Shown here: positions 1 to 7,882 of the stretch, piece after piece | Position numbering within the stretch: the first letter of the stretch is position 1 | Layout: the number at the start of each line of letters is the position of its first letter | From: a virus | Virus record (IMG/VR): IMGVR_UViG_3300015189_000005 | Coordinates: 1-57,265 of that record | DNA: 57,265 nt | Strand: one strand, 5' to 3' | Notes under the pieces: model-generated | Databases searched by the model: none | What the model was told of the DNA's origin: nothing | What the model saw: only the letters and a program-made list of their open reading frames with translations | Translations under genes and position numbers: made by a program

Positions 1-528
1 CCCGCCACCCCACAGCAGCCACCACCGCAAGCCGCCGCCCATCACCAGCCGGCGACCGTGTTGCCGTTCCGGCTCAGCCCGCCGCTGAAGCTGCCAGAGC
101 CTCGCCCTGGCGACAACAGCGACCAGCAGCCGTTCGATCCCGTTGCCGGATGCGAGCAACTCACCGAGCGATGGCGAGAACTGCAGGGTCCGGGGCTCGA
201 CGCCGGTGCCCAGATCTACCTCGGCGACATCGCGCGGCAGAAATCTCCACAGGCCCGGATCCAGCTGCATTCGGTGATCATGGCTGGGGTTGAGTGCCAC
301 GTCCGGTCCGGCAAGTGGCGGGACTTCGCAACCGGCGAGCTGCGGCCGGAGCTGATGCCGAATCTCGCGGTGTTCCTCGGCGGGCTGCCGATTCCAGGAA
401 CCCGTGTTGCCAGCCGGATGTACCTCGACGATCTGCCGGAGTGGAAGCCCCGGAGCGCGAAGCCTCAGGGCGGTTCCGGCAAAGCAGCATCGAGCTTTTC
501 TGCACTGGCGGAGGGCATGGCGCGATGA
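1..528 (+). CDS. C-terminal part of a phage replication protein (5'-truncated)
   Basis: The frame is open from base 1, so the gene begins outside the window. The visible part opens with a Pro/Ala/Gln-rich linker and then a compact region with motifs such as ERWRELQGPG, IYLGDIARQ and SGKWRDFATGELRPELMP. A GTG at 58 exists but sits inside the linker and is unlikely to be the start. It ends in ATGA, overlapping the next gene, so the two are translationally coupled. The likely missing N-terminus is the DUF1376 gene that runs off the right end (56752), which breaks in a similar low-complexity linker. On that reading it is the DNA-binding or helicase-loading half of a replisome organiser. The C-terminal family itself I do not recognise. 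Confidence 0.6.
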   Translation, partial: PATPQQPPPQAAAHHQPATVLPFRLSPPLKLPEPRPGDNSDQQPFDPVAGCEQLTERWRELQGPGLDAGAQIYLGDIARQKSPQARIQLHSVIMAGVECHVRSGKWRDFATGELRPELMPNLAVFLGGLPIPGTRVASRMYLDDLPEWKPRSAKPQGGSGKAASSFSALAEGMAR

Positions 529-929
529 AGGCCACAAAAGAGAATCTGGAGCTGATCGGAAAGCAGCTTGAACGGCTGATGGTCAAGTCCTTTCCGCCTC
601 GCGACGATGCCGCGAAAAAAGAATACATCGCGGTGCTGTTGGCATCGGCCGTCAGCCCGTCGCACGTGAAAATTATTGTCGATGAAATCCTCTACACCGA
701 GGGGGATTTCCCGGAACCCGCCACGTTCCGCCGGGTTGCCGGAAGCACGCGGGATCTGGAGTATCTCGCCGATCCGGATTGCCCGCTGTGTGGCGGTTGC
801 GGCCAGATCATCACGTCGCTCACGTACCCATTCGGCGCGCAGCTGATCAGGTCTTCGGGGGCGAAGAAGTGCTCATGTTGGGCCAACCGGCTGCCGCCGG
901 AATGGAAGAAAGATCAGGGGGAAGCGTGA
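525..929 (+). CDS. Small Zn-type replication-accessory protein, unknown function
   Basis: 134 residues starting at the ATG of an ATGA overlap with the previous gene. The first two thirds look helical, with LELIGKQLERL and an AVSPSHVKIIVDEIL segment. The C-terminal third carries CPLCGGCGQ and then KKCSCW, a likely zinc site. Helical proteins with a late Cys cluster often follow DUF1376-type genes in phages, which suggests a helper in replication initiation; that is inference from position. It ends in GTGA, overlapping the next start. Confidence 0.65.
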   Translation: MKATKENLELIGKQLERLMVKSFPPRDDAAKKEYIAVLLASAVSPSHVKIIVDEILYTEGDFPEPATFRRVAGSTRDLEYLADPDCPLCGGCGQIITSLTYPFGAQLIRSSGAKKCSCWANRLPPEWKKDQGEA

Positions 930-1177
930 AAAAACAAATCTGCCAGTCGCCGCCGTTGACTCTCGCGCATTTCATCCGGTGTGCCTGCTGCGGCATCATG
1001 CACCTCGAAGGCTTTGCGATTCTCGCGACTGACGGGCGCTGGTACTGCGCTGATGTCTGGATGGGCCACCGTAAAGCGCCTGAGGCCGTAGCGCCACCGG
1101 TGGACGTTCGGAAGGCCTCAGGGCTTGCCGCCGCGCCTGAATCGCCTGTACGCAATTTCCGCACGGAGGTGGCCTGA
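926..1177 (+). CDS. Small Cys-containing protein, unknown
   Basis: 83 residues from a GTG start that overlaps the upstream stop (GTGA) and ends overlapping the next ATG (TGATG), so it belongs to a tightly coupled operon. It has a CACCGIMH cluster near residue 18 and a WYC about 22 residues later, compatible with a small zinc knuckle. The C-terminus is Ala/Pro-rich. I do not recognise the family. Confidence 0.55.
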   Translation: MKKQICQSPPLTLAHFIRCACCGIMHLEGFAILATDGRWYCADVWMGHRKAPEAVAPPVDVRKASGLAAAPESPVRNFRTEVA

Positions 1178-1518
1178 TGGCGCTCGCCTGTGGGATGGAC
1201 CCGGAACGCGAGAGAGCGGCGAGCCGACCGGAGAAGAGGGGTCGTCCGCCGCAAGGTGGCTCAGGCGTTCCCCGCGCAGGGTTCACCGGTGGCGATGCCG
1301 CGAAGCAGATCCGCCGCCTGGAGAATGCAAACTCAGAGCTTCGCCGCCGGATGCGCCACCTGGAAAACCAGCTCGAACGATTCCTGGTTGACCGCGAGCG
1401 TGAGAATACCCGGAGGCTGGCGGGCAAATGCAAGAAGCCTCACGAGGAACTGTACCTGCTGGTCGAGGCTCTGGAGCACCGACTGGACACCATGACGCGA
1501 GGAGGTGGCGCGCAGTGA
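1177..1518 (+). CDS. Basic coiled-coil protein, unknown
   Basis: 113 residues. The N-terminal third is basic and Gly/Pro-rich (PEKRGRPPQ). From about residue 42 to the end there is a heptad-rich, highly charged coiled coil (IRRLENANSELRRRMRHLEN and onward). Start and stop overlap the neighbouring genes by one or two bases. It could be a small DNA-associated scaffolding factor; no function can be assigned. Confidence 0.55.
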   Translation: MALACGMDPERERAASRPEKRGRPPQGGSGVPRAGFTGGDAAKQIRRLENANSELRRRMRHLENQLERFLVDRERENTRRLAGKCKKPHEELYLLVEALEHRLDTMTRGGGAQ

Positions 1519-1820
1519 TGGCGACAAATAATTCATCTCTCGATTCCGTGTTTGTTGCGGCACTCGATCAGGTTGTTGAACGCCGGATCGGGGAGCTTTC
1601 AAAGGCATGCACCAGCCGGATGTTTTCGACCAAACGCGCGGCGGCGTACCTCGGTGTTTCCTATGCGCAGTTCCGCATGATGGCCGAGGCTGAAGAGCGC
1701 AAGCCGGAAGGCGACCGGCTGCTGGTGTCGCATCGGTATTCCGGCACCGGCATGCACTACTACGACGTCCGCGACCTGGACAAATTCATTGAGCAGTCGA
1801 GAGGGAGGGATCGGTCATGA
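1518..1820 (+). CDS. Excisionase/MerR-like helix-turn-helix protein
   Basis: 100 residues. The middle holds a winged-helix recognition pattern, FSTKRAAAYLGVSYAQFRMM, of the sort found in phage Xis and HTH_17 proteins, followed by a wing-like stretch ending HYYDVRDLDKFIEQ. That last motif (target binding, then a one-helix tail) is typical of Xis-type proteins. It lies in the same operon as the integrase at 5009 but is not adjacent, so it could be the directionality factor or a transcription regulator. Confidence 0.65.
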   Translation: MATNNSSLDSVFVAALDQVVERRIGELSKACTSRMFSTKRAAAYLGVSYAQFRMMAEAEERKPEGDRLLVSHRYSGTGMHYYDVRDLDKFIEQSRGRDRS

Positions 1821-2263
1821 CAAGGCTGGAAATCGCGGCGGCGGCCATACGCGGGATGCTGGCATCCGGATGTGGGATAGCCTGCCCGAGCAGCCAGAGC
1901 GGTACCTGGAACGGAACTGCTATCGCGAAAGAAGCGCTGAGTATTGCGGACGCGCTGAGGCTTGAGGACGAGCGAACGCGCGGTGAGGCTGACACGCTGC
2001 TCGCTGAAGCGGGCGCGCCTGTTCCGATGGCGGACGACCTCGCCCAGCGGTTCATGCGCGCGGCCATCCACGGTACGCCCAATGTGATTTTGGCTCTCCC
2101 CGGGAAGAAGTCGCACGTCTTCCGCGAGGCCGTCATTACCAGGGGCGGGTCTCGCTGGGTCAAGCGCATCAATGGTTGTTCAGCCCATCCGATTGAGGGC
2201 GAGTCTCCCGAGTCCGTAATCCGCGCGGCGCTGGATTGGCTGGAGGAAAAACAAAGTGAATAA
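1817..2263 (+). CDS. Conserved-looking hypothetical protein
   Basis: 148 residues; ATG in an ATGA overlap. The N-terminal part is helical (LEIAAAAIRGMLASG). Residues 85-140 form a small alpha/beta-looking region with NVILALPGKKSHVFREAVITR, and the last helix is PESVIRAALDWLEEKQ. No catalytic motif is evident. The pattern 'RG..RWVKRI.GCS..P..GESPE.VI.AALDWL' resembles short phage proteins of unknown role near DNA methylases. Confidence 0.55.
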   Translation: MTRLEIAAAAIRGMLASGCGIACPSSQSGTWNGTAIAKEALSIADALRLEDERTRGEADTLLAEAGAPVPMADDLAQRFMRAAIHGTPNVILALPGKKSHVFREAVITRGGSRWVKRINGCSAHPIEGESPESVIRAALDWLEEKQSE

Positions 2264-2960
2264 GTGCGTGACGTGCGGCGGTCCGTTCCTGCCGGGGCAG
2301 GAGATGGATGAGATGGGTCCGGGGCATGCTGATCCGCGCGACTGCGTTGAATTCTCTCGCGGCGAGTTCAGCCATCCGGGAACTCCGAATAGTCTCGCAG
2401 CGATTGAAGAATCGAAGCGCCTCAACGGGAACTTCTTTCTCGAAGAGCGTGTTGCGCAATGGATCTGCACCCGGCTCGGACCCGCCAACTGCGGACCGAA
2501 AGAGCGAGCCATGCGGGTGCTCGAAGAAGCCGTCGAACTGGCGCAGGCTGAGGGGATCACTCACGCGCAGGTGATTCGGCAGGCGGCCCACGTGTTCGCC
2601 CGTCCAGCCGGAGAGCCCGCGCAAGAGGCCGCAGGCGTTGCTGTCTGCCTGTTCGGCTGGTGCGCATCCCGGGGCCACCGCCTGATGGATCTGGCGACCG
2701 CCGAGATTGAGCGGATTGAAGCGAAACCACTGGAGCAGATCCGCGGGAGTCTCGCGCGGAAATCGGATGCTGATCTGGTTTGCCTGGCGGAACAGCAGGC
2801 GCCGTCATTCCCGATCTGCCGGATATGCGGCAGCGATTGGGACCTTTGCCCGCACACGGAGGGTCATCCGGCGGCGATTGAGTGGCCTATGATTGCGTTG
2901 CTGGCGGCTATCGTTATCGCGGTCATGGCCTCGATCTGGTTTGAATTGGTGGCCCCGTGA
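2256..2960 (+). CDS. MazG-like nucleotide pyrophosphohydrolase with Cys clusters and a C-terminal membrane helix
   Basis: 234 residues, GTG start overlapping the upstream stop. Residues 4-20 contain CVTCGG, a small zinc-type motif. About residues 88-165 match the MazG-like pattern seen in phages: RVLEEAVELAQAEGI, then RPAGEPAQEAAGVAVCLFGWC, then a helix with ELIERIE-type spacing; the Glu residues would bind Mg2+ for hydrolysis of nucleoside triphosphates or (p)ppGpp. Residues 188-202 carry ICRICG and a later C. The last 24 residues are a hydrophobic helix (MIALLAAIVIAVMASIW), so the enzyme may be membrane-tethered. The combination with two Cys sites and a membrane anchor is unusual. Confidence 0.7.
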   Translation: MNKCVTCGGPFLPGQEMDEMGPGHADPRDCVEFSRGEFSHPGTPNSLAAIEESKRLNGNFFLEERVAQWICTRLGPANCGPKERAMRVLEEAVELAQAEGITHAQVIRQAAHVFARPAGEPAQEAAGVAVCLFGWCASRGHRLMDLATAEIERIEAKPLEQIRGSLARKSDADLVCLAEQQAPSFPICRICGSDWDLCPHTEGHPAAIEWPMIALLAAIVIAVMASIWFELVAP

Positions 2961-4477
2961 GCCTCAGCCAGAGGAAGCCTTTGATCGCAGCGGATCTGTT
3001 CTGCGGGGCAGGCGGGACTTCCACCGGGCTGATCCGGGCCGCGAAGTCCCTCGGTTATGCCGACGATGACATCGACCTGCTCGCCATCAATCACTGGGAT
3101 GTGGCAATCCAGACTCACTCTGCGAACCACCCGGGTACGCGGCACAAATGCGAGTCTCTCGATAACGTGGATCCGCGCAAGGCGTTCCCCGGCGGCCGGC
3201 TGGACCTGCTGGTTGCATCTCCTGAATGCACCCATCACGCCAACGCGCGCGGCGGCAAGCCGATGTCTGACCAGAGCAGAGCATCCGCTTGGCACGTATG
3301 CCGGTGGGCGGAATCGCTCTACATCGACACGCTGATCGTTGAGAACGTCCGCGAGTTCCAGACATGGGGGCCAATCGGAGCTGACGGCCGTCCGCTGAAA
3401 TCGAAGCGCGGCCAGACCTTTCACGCGTGGCTGAAGGCGCTCGAATCACTCGGCTACAAGGTCGATTACCGCGTTCTCAATGCTGCCGATTATGGTGGGG
3501 CCACCACGCGCGAACGCCTGTTCGTGATGGCTCACAGGGGCAACCGTAAGCCCGCATGGCCGGAGCCGACGCACGGGCAAAATGCGGCCCTGCAGCGCGG
3601 CCTGTTCGGGCAGCGCTTGCCCTGGAAGCCAGCTCGCGATGTAATCGACTGGAGCCTCGCGGGAGAAAGCATTTTCCGCCGGAAGAAACCTCTTGCGAGA
3701 ACCACATTGGAGCGCATCGCAGCCGGGCTGAGGAAGTTCGGCGGCCGGAGCGCGGAGCCGTTCCTCGTGATTCTCCGGCGGCACATGGATGCTTCCAGCC
3801 TGAGCGAGCCGATGCCGACTGTGACGGCGGGCGGAACCCATATCGCACTTTGCGAGCCCTTTCTGGTCAATGCTGGCGGGCCGGAAGGTCAGGGCCGCAA
3901 CGCTCGAAGTATCGATGATCCGCTGGCCACCATCCTCACCGATAACCACATGGGCATCTGCGAGCCATTCCTGATGAATCTGAATAGGGCACAGGACGGA
4001 CCGGTGACAGTGGACGAACCGATACGAACGATCACCGCAACCAGTTCAGACTTCGCGATGGTTGAGCCATTCATCGCTGAGCTTCGCGGCGGGAAGTCTG
4101 CGAACTCGATCAGCGAGCCACTCAGCACGGTCACCACGAAGGGCGCTCATCATGCCCTGATCGAGCCCTTCGTAATCCCGCTGAATCACGGAGCCGGGGA
4201 CGTCCGGACCCATTCAATTGGTGAACCCCTGCCAACCATCACCACGGTAGATGCGTGGGCACTGATCGAAGCAGGGAAGGCCGTGCTCGATATCCGGTTC
4301 CGCATGCTGCAGCCACACGAACTGGCCTCGGCAATGGGATTCGACCGAAACTATCGCTTTGCCGGGAACCGCGAGGCCCGCGTGAAACAGATCGGCAATG
4401 CGGTGCATGTGGATGTGGCGGAGGCTCTGTGTCGCGAAGCCCTTCGGCCCGCCGCCGAACGCAGAAACGCAGCCTGA
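2957..4477 (+). CDS. DNA (cytosine-5) methyltransferase with internal repeats
   Basis: 506 residues, GTG start overlapping the previous stop. Motif I is DLFCGAGGTSTG (about residue 13). Motif IV is SPECTHHA rather than the usual PPC, still giving the catalytic Cys. Motif VI is ENVREF, motif VIII is TRERLF, and motif X is QIGNAVHVDVAEAL near the C-terminus. Between VIII and X, residues about 254-444 hold four to five imperfect repeats with the core EPL.T.T......L.EPF. This occupies the target-recognition region. Known relatives occur in other phages. Likely role: marking phage DNA against host restriction. The DUF1643 gene follows after two bases. Confidence 0.9.
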   Translation: MSLSQRKPLIAADLFCGAGGTSTGLIRAAKSLGYADDDIDLLAINHWDVAIQTHSANHPGTRHKCESLDNVDPRKAFPGGRLDLLVASPECTHHANARGGKPMSDQSRASAWHVCRWAESLYIDTLIVENVREFQTWGPIGADGRPLKSKRGQTFHAWLKALESLGYKVDYRVLNAADYGGATTRERLFVMAHRGNRKPAWPEPTHGQNAALQRGLFGQRLPWKPARDVIDWSLAGESIFRRKKPLARTTLERIAAGLRKFGGRSAEPFLVILRRHMDASSLSEPMPTVTAGGTHIALCEPFLVNAGGPEGQGRNARSIDDPLATILTDNHMGICEPFLMNLNRAQDGPVTVDEPIRTITATSSDFAMVEPFIAELRGGKSANSISEPLSTVTTKGAHHALIEPFVIPLNHGAGDVRTHSIGEPLPTITTVDAWALIEAGKAVLDIRFRMLQPHELASAMGFDRNYRFAGNREARVKQIGNAVHVDVAEALCREALRPAAERRNAA

Positions 4478-4479
4478 CC

Positions 4480-4986
4480 ATGAGAACACAACCGGCACTC
4501 GGAGAAATCAACCTCGCGGAGTTCAGCCCATGCGGGCGGTACCGCTACAACCTGACCCGCATCTGGGATGTGAAGTTATCGGTAATCCCGAACCTCGCCT
4601 GCTGGCTGATGCTGAATCCATCAACAGCCGACGCGATGCGCAACGATCCGACCGTCGAGGGCGTTGAGAGACGCTCGCGGGAGTGGGGCTTCGACGGGTT
4701 TATCGTGGTCAACCTGTTCGCCCTCCGCGCCACTGACCCGGCTGAGATGCTCGCCCATCACGAGCCCGTTGGCCCCAAGAATGACACCGCTATTGCTGAG
4801 GCCGTCAGCAAGTCCGCGGTAACCATCTGCGCATGGGGGACAAAGGGGAAGCACCTCGGACGATCCGAGCACGTCCTGAGCCTTCTGGCAGGCCGGGAGT
4901 TGTACTGCCTGAGGCGCAACGCGGACGGATCTCCTGAGCACCCGCTGTACATCCCACGCGCCATCCATCCGGTTCGCTGGCTCTGA
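4480..4986 (+). CDS. DUF1643 family protein
   Basis: 168 residues. The family signature is clear: CGRYRYNLTRIWD, then LACWLMLNPSTADAMRNDPT, GFDGFIVVNLFALRATDP and AVTICAWGTKG. DUF1643 proteins are widespread in phages and bacteria, look like single-domain alpha/beta enzymes, and have no settled biochemical function that I can state. I chose the ATG two bases after the methyltransferase stop because the conserved region begins about 15 residues later; it is cotranslated with the methyltransferase. Confidence 0.85.
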   Translation: MRTQPALGEINLAEFSPCGRYRYNLTRIWDVKLSVIPNLACWLMLNPSTADAMRNDPTVEGVERRSREWGFDGFIVVNLFALRATDPAEMLAHHEPVGPKNDTAIAEAVSKSAVTICAWGTKGKHLGRSEHVLSLLAGRELYCLRRNADGSPEHPLYIPRAIHPVRWL

Positions 4987-5008
4987 GATACTCTGAGGGT
5001 CAGCACCA

Positions 5009-6172
5009 ATGGCGCGCCCGCAATCCAGCCCGACAGCGATCCCCGGATTCGGCTGTATCTACCAGCCGAGCTACCGCGACAAGCGCACGGGCGAACTCCG
5101 CAAATCCGGTATCTGGTGGCTGAAGTACTCCGCGAGCGATGGGCAATTCACGTACCGGAGCACGAAGACGGCTGACAGGGATCTCGCCTTCGCGGAGCTG
5201 GTCAAGGTCGCGGGCCGCCGGGTGTCCGGCGATCTCCAGAACGCCACACCGGAGCGGGTCAAGTTCGGCGTGCTCTTCGACCTGCTCGAAGACGACTACC
5301 GGCGGCAGAATCGATCCTCGCTCCCGGAGCTGGTACTGTCTGTCGGTAAACACCTCCGGCCCGCATTCAGTGAGAAGCGCGTGATCGAGCTCCGCAAGCG
5401 CGACATCGACCGGTTCATTGCCTCGAAGCTGAATCCCGGAGCAAGCGGACAGAAACCCCTGGCGCCGGGTACGATCAACCGGCTGCTGGCCAACATGCGG
5501 CGCGCGATGCAGCTGGGCGCGGAAGAGGATCCGCCTTTGGTAAACCGGATTCCGCCATGGTTCGCCGGCCTCGATCTCGACAACACGCGGACAGGGATCA
5601 TGTCCCATGAGGTGTACCGCAAGCTCTGCGAACTGCTCCCGCCTCACGCGAGGCTGGTGCTCGTGATCGGGTACCACCTCGGGATGCGGCGCGGGGAGAT
5701 CCTCGGGCTTCGCTGGTCACAGGTGGACCTCGCCCGCGGCCTCATCACCCTGACCGCGAAGCAGACCAAAAACAAACAGGCGCGGACCGCGCCGATCTAT
5801 GGCGAGATGGGAGCTTATCTGACGATGGCTCTGGCTGAGCGCGATGCTCAGTACCCGGCATGCGAGTGGGTGATCCAGATCGATGGCGAGCGAATCCACC
5901 GGATCGACACAGCCTGGCAGCGGGCGCGCGAGCTGGCGGGAGTGCCTGACCAGCGGCTGCACGATCTCCGGCGGACGGCGAGTACGAACATGGACCGCGC
6001 AGGCGTGCCGGGGATCATGATCGACCGCATTGTCGGCTGGAAATCAGAGAGCATGCGCCGCCGGTACCGGATCGGTGAGGACTCCGATGCGATCAGCGCG
6101 GGCCAGCGGCTCGATGCCTACTTCCGAGAGTCGGTTTCGCTCGCCGAAGTGAAGTCAGCCTTCAAGCAGTAG
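5009..6172 (+). CDS. int: Tyrosine recombinase (phage integrase)
   Basis: 387 residues, full length for the family. The N-terminal arm-binding region has WWLKYSASDG, the core-binding region follows, and the catalytic domain has Arg in GMRRGEILGLRW (about residue 227), the HxxR box LHDLRRTASTNM (about 317) and a C-terminal RRRYRI with the presumed nucleophilic Tyr (about 352). The enzyme would insert the phage at a host attB and, with a directionality factor, excise it. It is the last gene of the rightward operon; the spacer just downstream (6173-6257) is the natural place for attP. Confidence 0.92.
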   Translation: MARPQSSPTAIPGFGCIYQPSYRDKRTGELRKSGIWWLKYSASDGQFTYRSTKTADRDLAFAELVKVAGRRVSGDLQNATPERVKFGVLFDLLEDDYRRQNRSSLPELVLSVGKHLRPAFSEKRVIELRKRDIDRFIASKLNPGASGQKPLAPGTINRLLANMRRAMQLGAEEDPPLVNRIPPWFAGLDLDNTRTGIMSHEVYRKLCELLPPHARLVLVIGYHLGMRRGEILGLRWSQVDLARGLITLTAKQTKNKQARTAPIYGEMGAYLTMALAERDAQYPACEWVIQIDGERIHRIDTAWQRARELAGVPDQRLHDLRRTASTNMDRAGVPGIMIDRIVGWKSESMRRRYRIGEDSDAISAGQRLDAYFRESVSLAEVKSAFKQ

Positions 6173-6257
6173 CCTTCCCGCGCAACTATATTCGCTTCAG
6201 AATCAGCGCGTTAGCTGGCTTGAGTCAGCACGTCTGCAAAAAATCAACCCGTTGCTA
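6173..6257 (+). other. Integrase-proximal spacer, probable attP neighbourhood
   Basis: Non-coding, less GC-rich than its surroundings, directly after the integrase stop. It contains the inverted pair CGCGC (6180) ... GCGCG and a second pair, GCTG ... CAGC. In most temperate phages attP lies beside int, and nothing else competes for this stretch. No core can be named without a host junction. Confidence 0.35.
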
Positions 6258-6286
6258 TTGCAGATTTCTGCACGTGGGTATATAGT
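6258..6286 (+). promoter_or_regulatory. Putative sigma-70 promoter
   Basis: TTGCAG (6258-6263), a 17-base spacer, then TATAGT (6281-6286), facing the broken gene and the MoxR/VWA block. The -35 box overlaps a perfect palindrome (see next entry), the usual layout of a repressed phage promoter. A second promoter with the same -35 and a similar spacer lies at 16975. Confidence 0.5.
6259..6272. promoter_or_regulatory. Palindromic operator candidate
   Basis: TGCAGA-TT-TCTGCA, a perfect 14-base palindrome overlapping the -35 box of the promoter at 6258. A relative with 11 of 14 matches lies at 16976-16989 inside the other promoter. A dimeric repressor bound here would block RNA polymerase. Confidence 0.45.
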
Positions 6287-6338
6287 CAGTCATGTCAGCA
6301 AGCGAGTCCGGTGAACAACGGACCCCGAAGCTGAGAAT

Positions 6339-6354
6339 CCCCTTTGCGAAGGAG
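6339..6354 (+). repeat. Repeated ribosome-binding leader, copy 1
   Basis: CCCCTTTGCGAAGGAG, ending in a strong Shine-Dalgarno 10 bases before the ATG at 6365. Near-identical copies stand before the MoxR gene (6822) and the DUF3150-like gene (7860). Confidence 0.7.
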
Positions 6355-6364
6355 ACCTTTTCCG

Positions 6365-6805
6365 ATGACAACGATGACCCAGAAGATCGAAACCGTCCTG
6401 GCGAATGCCAACGGACGCCGCCGGACCCGCACCGTCCCCGCCACCGAAGTGATGGCCGACATCGAGACCTCTGATCCGGACCGGCAAGACCTACATCAAC
6501 TACGATGCCGGGAACGTGGCGAAATCCTACAAGTATGCCGCCACCACCACGGCAGTCCTGATCGTCCGCCGCGCTGACGGCGGCATCGCGGTCTGTGCGG
6601 ACGAGAACAACGCCAGCAAGGGTAGTTCGTCCCGGCCCTGCAGCCTCCGCGAGCAGATGTACACCGTGACCCCGGCAAAGGCCGTTGCATGGGCTGAGAC
6701 TCTGCGATCCCGGCGAAGAACGTCGCGGTACTCACTGCGGATGAGGTTGCGGCCATCATTGCTCACGTGGTAGCCAGCGAAATGACGGGCCGGAAAGCGG
6801 CCTAA
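6365..6805 (+). pseudogene. Hypothetical gene broken by two compensating frameshifts
   Basis: The ATG at 6365 follows a strong Shine-Dalgarno and opens MTTMTQKIETVLANANGRRR. Around 6452-6540 the sensible reading moves to the +1 frame (RTGKTYINYDAGNVAKSYKY, then VRRADGGIAVCADENNASKG, then EQMYTVTPAKAVAWAETL). Around 6700-6712 it returns to the original frame (IPAKNVAVLTADEVAAIIAH, then SEMTGRKAA) and stops at 6803. Read straight, the first frame stops at 6577. So either two indels decayed the gene or two sequence errors split it. The product would be about 145 residues; the family is not recognised. Confidence 0.5.
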
Positions 6806-6821
6806 ATCTCAAACCCCAAAA

Positions 6822-6839
6822 CCCCTTTAGCGAAAGAGG
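6822..6839 (+). repeat. Repeated ribosome-binding leader, copy 2
   Basis: CCCCTTTAGCGAAAGAGG, five bases before the ATG at 6844. It differs from copy 1 by two inserted A residues while keeping the CCCCTTT...GCGAA...GAG core. Confidence 0.7.
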
Positions 6840-6843
6840 AATC

Positions 6844-7842
6844 ATGAAACCCAGTCAAGTCAAGACCGCGATCAAGATCGCCATCAAAGCCAACCGCCCG
6901 GTGCTCGTATCAGGACAGCCAGGCGTGGGCAAATCCGAGGTCATCCGCAGCGTTGCCGCAGACCTCAAGATGACCCTAATCGACCAGCGAGCCGTGTTGC
7001 TCGACCCGGTCGACCTGCGGGGCCTGCCGCACGTGAACGGCGATAACCGGGCGCACTGGTGCTCCCCGGACTTCCTGCCCCAGATCGGCCGCGACGGCGC
7101 TCGCGGCATCCTGTTCCTGGACGAACTGCCACAGGCCCCGCCGCTGGTGCAAAGTGCGTGCTTCCAACTCATCCTCGACCGCAAACTGGGCGAGTATGCG
7201 CTGCCGGACGGCTGGATGTGCCTCGCCGCCGGAAACAACCTCGCCGACAGGGCGAACGTGCAGGCAATGCCGAGCCCCCTGAGGAATCGCTTTGTCCACA
7301 TCGACTTCGAACATGACGTCGACGACTGGTGCAACTGGGCGGTGAGCAATCAGATCCGGCCCGAGATCATCGCGTTCATCCGCTTCATGCCGAAGAGCCT
7401 GCACAACTTCGACCCGAACCAGCGCGATGCGAAAGCATTCGCCACCCCCCGGAGCTGGAAGTTCGCGAGTGATCTGCTGGCTGAAGGTATCCCGCCCGAG
7501 ATCGAAATGGAATTCATTTCCGGCACGGTCGGCCAGGGCGCGGCTACCGAGTTCCTCGGCTTCCTGCGGACCTTCCGCGATCTGCCGGACATGGATGCCA
7601 TCCTTCGCGACCCGCAAGGCACTCCGGTACCGACGCAACCAGCTGCACTGTACGCGGTGGCCACTGCACTCGGCAGCCGGATCACCGTTGCAAACGTTGC
7701 CACGATCATGGTCTACCTCGCGCGGCTCCCGAAGGAATTCGAGGTCGTCGCGATGACCGATGCGGTACGACGCGACCAGAATATCCAGCAGACGGCCAAT
7801 TTCGCCGGCTGGGCCGTGAAGAACGTCACGGTGATGATGTAG
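6844..7842 (+). CDS. MoxR-type AAA+ ATPase
   Basis: 332 residues. Walker A is GQPGVGKS (24-31), Walker B is ILFLDEL (89-95) and sensor 1 is the AAGNN segment; SPLRNRF supplies the Arg finger region. MoxR-type ATPases are hexameric remodelling enzymes that usually act with a VWA partner. The two genes downstream, a DUF3150-like protein and a metallopeptidase/VWA protein, complete the module. It could remodel a host complex or assist phage maturation; the target cannot be read from the sequence. Start set by the strong Shine-Dalgarno in the repeated leader. Confidence 0.88.
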   Translation: MKPSQVKTAIKIAIKANRPVLVSGQPGVGKSEVIRSVAADLKMTLIDQRAVLLDPVDLRGLPHVNGDNRAHWCSPDFLPQIGRDGARGILFLDELPQAPPLVQSACFQLILDRKLGEYALPDGWMCLAAGNNLADRANVQAMPSPLRNRFVHIDFEHDVDDWCNWAVSNQIRPEIIAFIRFMPKSLHNFDPNQRDAKAFATPRSWKFASDLLAEGIPPEIEMEFISGTVGQGAATEFLGFLRTFRDLPDMDAILRDPQGTPVPTQPAALYAVATALGSRITVANVATIMVYLARLPKEFEVVAMTDAVRRDQNIQQTANFAGWAVKNVTVMM

Positions 7843-7859
7843 CGCAGTCCGTCTCATTT

Positions 7860-7875
7860 CCCCTTTGCGTAGGAG
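7860..7875 (+). repeat. Repeated ribosome-binding leader, copy 3
   Basis: CCCCTTTGCGTAGGAG, seven bases before the ATG at 7883, 15 of 16 positions matching copy 1. Confidence 0.7.
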
Positions 7876-7882
7876 AAACCAT

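Noticed and set aside
3-300. Direct continuation of the right-end DUF1376 frame into the left end as is
   Set aside because: Read without added bases it enters a frame that stops near 290 and lacks the well-behaved protein pattern seen in the first frame up to 528.
2957-4986. Complete restriction-modification system (methyltransferase plus nuclease)
   Set aside because: The coupled partner is DUF1643, not a recognisable endonuclease, so the methyltransferase is treated as an orphan.
6292-6474. Short plus-strand frame beginning at the ATG after the promoter at 6258
   Set aside because: Polar, biased sequence without pattern, poor ribosome site, and it overlaps the better-supported start at 6365.
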